The notes under the pieces are model-generated. The model was not told the DNA's origin and did not search any database. It saw only the letters and a list, made by a program, of their open reading frames with translations. A stretch of 36,221 nucleotides of DNA, taken from the NCBI GenBank assembly GCA_945877035.1, contig CAMCQH010000017.1, positions 1-36,221 on the forward strand. The letters run 5' to 3'. A program made the position numbers and the translations under genes. Of the stretch, positions 35,019-36,221 are shown piece after piece (the first letter of the stretch is position 1; every line of letters begins with the position of its first letter). The DNA comes from an uncultured Clostridium sp. (GTDB lineage: Bacteria > Bacillota > Clostridia > TANB77 > CAG-508).

Positions 35019-35538
35019 CTTTTTTACTATTTTTCCGTGGTATGCCTACTACAGTTACATTGTCTGGTATATTTTCTAATACTACACTATTTGCTCCTAT
35101 TTTTACATTATTACCTATTTTTATTGGCCCTAGAACTTTCGCTCCTGAACCAATCATGACATTATTTCCTAAATCTGGATGTCTTTTATATTTGTCTTTT
35201 CCTGTCCCTCCTAGTGTACTGTTATGATATATTGTGCAGTTATCTCCTATTGTTGTAGTTTCTCCTATTACTATTCCCATTCCATGGTCTATAAATAATT
35301 TTCTTCCTATTTTTGCTCCTGGGTGTATTTCTATTCCTGTGATGTGTCTTGCTATTTGAGATATTAATCTTGCTAAAAAATATAATTTTTTACGATATAA
35401 AAAATGTGCTATTCTGTGAAAAAATATTGCGTGAAATCCTGGATATAAAATTATTGCTTCTAGCACATTTCTGCATGCTGGGTCTTTTTTAGTTATATTT
35501 TTGGCATCTTCATATAATTCTTTAAAAACATTTTTCAT
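35004..35538 (-). CDS. cysE: Serine O-acetyltransferase CysE, one +1 shift at CGG
   Basis: CysE acetylates serine for cysteine synthesis. It has an N-terminal helical part ([30 protein letters not shown]) and a left-handed hexapeptide beta-helix: [70 protein letters not shown]. In the zero frame the end is [13 protein letters not shown] (stop 35011). Family members end VVGIPG(K/R)xV, and skipping the C of the in-frame CGG at 35037-35035 gives exactly [15 protein letters not shown], stop 35006-35004 (177 residues). The shift affects only the tail, so both forms could fold. Confidence 0.9.
35035..35037 (-). other. CGG +1 shift site in cysE
   Basis: CCA CGG A: skipping the C reads GGA and restores the family's GIPGK signature. 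Confidence 0.75.
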
Positions 35539-35582
35539 AATATCACCTTTAGTAATATTATATTACAAATATGTTTTTTAGT

Positions 35583-35619
35583 TAATGTCCCAAACAGAAC
35601 CGTCCCGTTTGGGACATTA
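35583..35619. repeat. R1 repeat after the rusA-like gene
   Basis: TAATGTCCCAAAC ... GTTTGGGACATTA is a perfect 13-bp terminal palindrome around AGAACCGTCCC. It starts with the stop codon of the rusA-like gene and may double as its terminator. Confidence 0.8.
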
Positions 35620-36036
35620 ATACTCTTCAATTTTTATATATATCTTATCTTCTAGTGAATATCTTTTTTCTACTTCTAATTTGGTAATTTGATTATCATC
35701 TTTAAAAGCAAATTTGTTCATACTATCTAAAACTACTTTTACTATATTATCAATATCCGGTTTTTTTGTTGGGCTTATATTATTTTCTAACATCTCATTT
35801 ATATCTGATTTCTTTGTGGCTTTTGGTGTTGAAAAATATGCAATAATACTTACTTTTATTCTTCCATCTATCATTTTAATTTTTGGATATTTTAGTAAAA
35901 AGTATTGTTCTATAAGTGTTTCATAATCTTTTGTTTTTGTTGGTGTGTAGACAATTCCTGTGTAAGAATTTAATCTTGGTCTTCCTTTTCCTATTACTTT
36001 TCCTGGTACTTCAAATTCGTATATCATTATCTCCAT
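35617..36036 (-). CDS. rusA: RusA-family crossover junction endonuclease
   Basis: RusA-type nucleases resolve Holliday junctions; they are common in phages but also found in Firmicutes chromosomes. The 139-residue product has YEFEVPGKVIGKGRPRLN, YTPTKTKDYETLI, and the metal-binding KKPDIDNIVKVVLDSMN with conserved Asp residues, ending in KLEVEKRYS. The start ATG 36036 has AAAGGAG close upstream and overlaps the end of the small gene at 36011-36115. It may be part of a prophage remnant that continues beyond the window, which I cannot judge. Confidence 0.88.
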   Translation of the reverse strand: MEIMIYEFEVPGKVIGKGRPRLNSYTGIVYTPTKTKDYETLIEQYFLLKYPKIKMIDGRIKVSIIAYFSTPKATKKSDINEMLENNISPTKKPDIDNIVKVVLDSMNKFAFKDDNQITKLEVEKRYSLEDKIYIKIEEY

Positions 36037-36115
36037 GCCTCTCCTTTATGTATCTATATATTTCTCCCCAATTGCTAACTTCTTTTAAGTATTCATTTTG
36101 TTCTAGTTTTTTCAT
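36011..36115 (-). CDS. Unknown 34-residue peptide overlapping rusA
   Basis: MKKLEQNEYLKEVSNWGEIY and fourteen further residues, starting ATG 36115 and ending TGA 36013-36011, overlapping the first 26 bases of the rusA-like gene in another frame. A GAGATAAAG sequence serves as a weak ribosome site. Tight overlap suggests translational coupling, as in phage-like gene strings. No family recognised. Confidence 0.45.
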   Translation of the reverse strand: MKKLEQNEYLKEVSNWGEIYRYIKERHGDNDIRI

Positions 36116-36153
36116 TTCTTTATCTCTAAAATAAATTTATAATTACTCTTCTT

Positions 36154-36221
36154 CTATCTTATGATTTCATCACTATCTGTTAAATCTCCATTAAATCCAT
36201 ATACTTGTTTACACAATGGTG
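36154..36221 (-). CDS. 3' end of an unknown gene cut by the window edge
   Basis: A frame entering from the window edge reads PLCKQVYGFNGDLTDSDEII-Arg and stops at TAG 36156-36154. Too little is present to identify it. It is in the same direction as the small gene and the rusA-like gene. Confidence 0.4.
   Translation of the reverse strand, partial: PLCKQVYGFNGDLTDSDEIIR

Overview
The window is AT-rich chromosome from a spore-forming, anaerobic, low-GC Gram-positive bacterium, most likely an uncultured gut-type Clostridia. The evidence is a spoIIIA sporulation operon, a trimeric [FeFe] hydrogenase (hydC-hydB-hydA), strong AAGGAGG-type ribosome sites, perfect sigma-A promoters and Clostridia-like versions of uvrB, rqcH, rimO, der, plsY, gpsA, pth and cysE. 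The taxon cannot be fixed from this window.

Layout. 1-300: an Asn-rich microprotein and a shared terminator. 299-4554: hydrogenase operon (minus strand). 4657-6968: the wreck of a type II fatty-acid synthesis operon (birA, fabH, fabG, fabF, accD, accA and fabI, each reduced to a fragment joined to the next), with one intact plus-strand gene of different base composition inside it. 7248-11805: spoIIIAB to spoIIIAH without spoIIIAA. 11963-14270: a small unknown gene and uvrB (plus strand). 14353-19241: an unknown gene with its own promoter, then pfkA, a DUF4116 protein, trmB and an ABC exporter (minus strand). 19542-20751: an RluA-type pseudouridine synthase converging on the RNase P RNA. 20766-27945: hypotheticals, gpsA, plsY, der and a DUF2207 membrane protein. 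28083-36221: rqcH, rimO, an RNase E/G, pth, a large acidic coiled-coil protein, cysE and a rusA-like nuclease.

Main discovery candidate: every in-frame CGG codon I can find in a recognisable native gene sits at a +1 frameshift. Eight sites in five genes (spoIIIAB, the gene before uvrB, uvrB twice, the DUF2207 gene three times, cysE) have an in-frame CGG. Skipping its C and reading the following GGN as glycine restores the expected family sequence: the P-loop glycine of UvrB, the full length of SpoIIIAB, the GIPGK end of CysE, the poly-glycine tail of the DUF2207 protein. No recognised gene uses CGG as ordinary arginine, while roughly three dozen out-of-frame CGG trinucleotides (NNC GGN) are read normally. 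This looks like genome-wide recoding of an unassigned CGG codon, by quadruplet CGGN=Gly decoding or +1 slippage. A systematic sequencing or assembly error has to be excluded. Two composition-atypical small genes (5410-5682 and 14353-14856) carry in-frame CGG without a shift and are the main counter-evidence.

A dispersed palindromic repeat (core GGGACGGTTCTTTTTGGGACA) lies in gene borders throughout. It often abuts a stop codon, and it supplies the start codon and signal-peptide n-region of SpoIIIAE.
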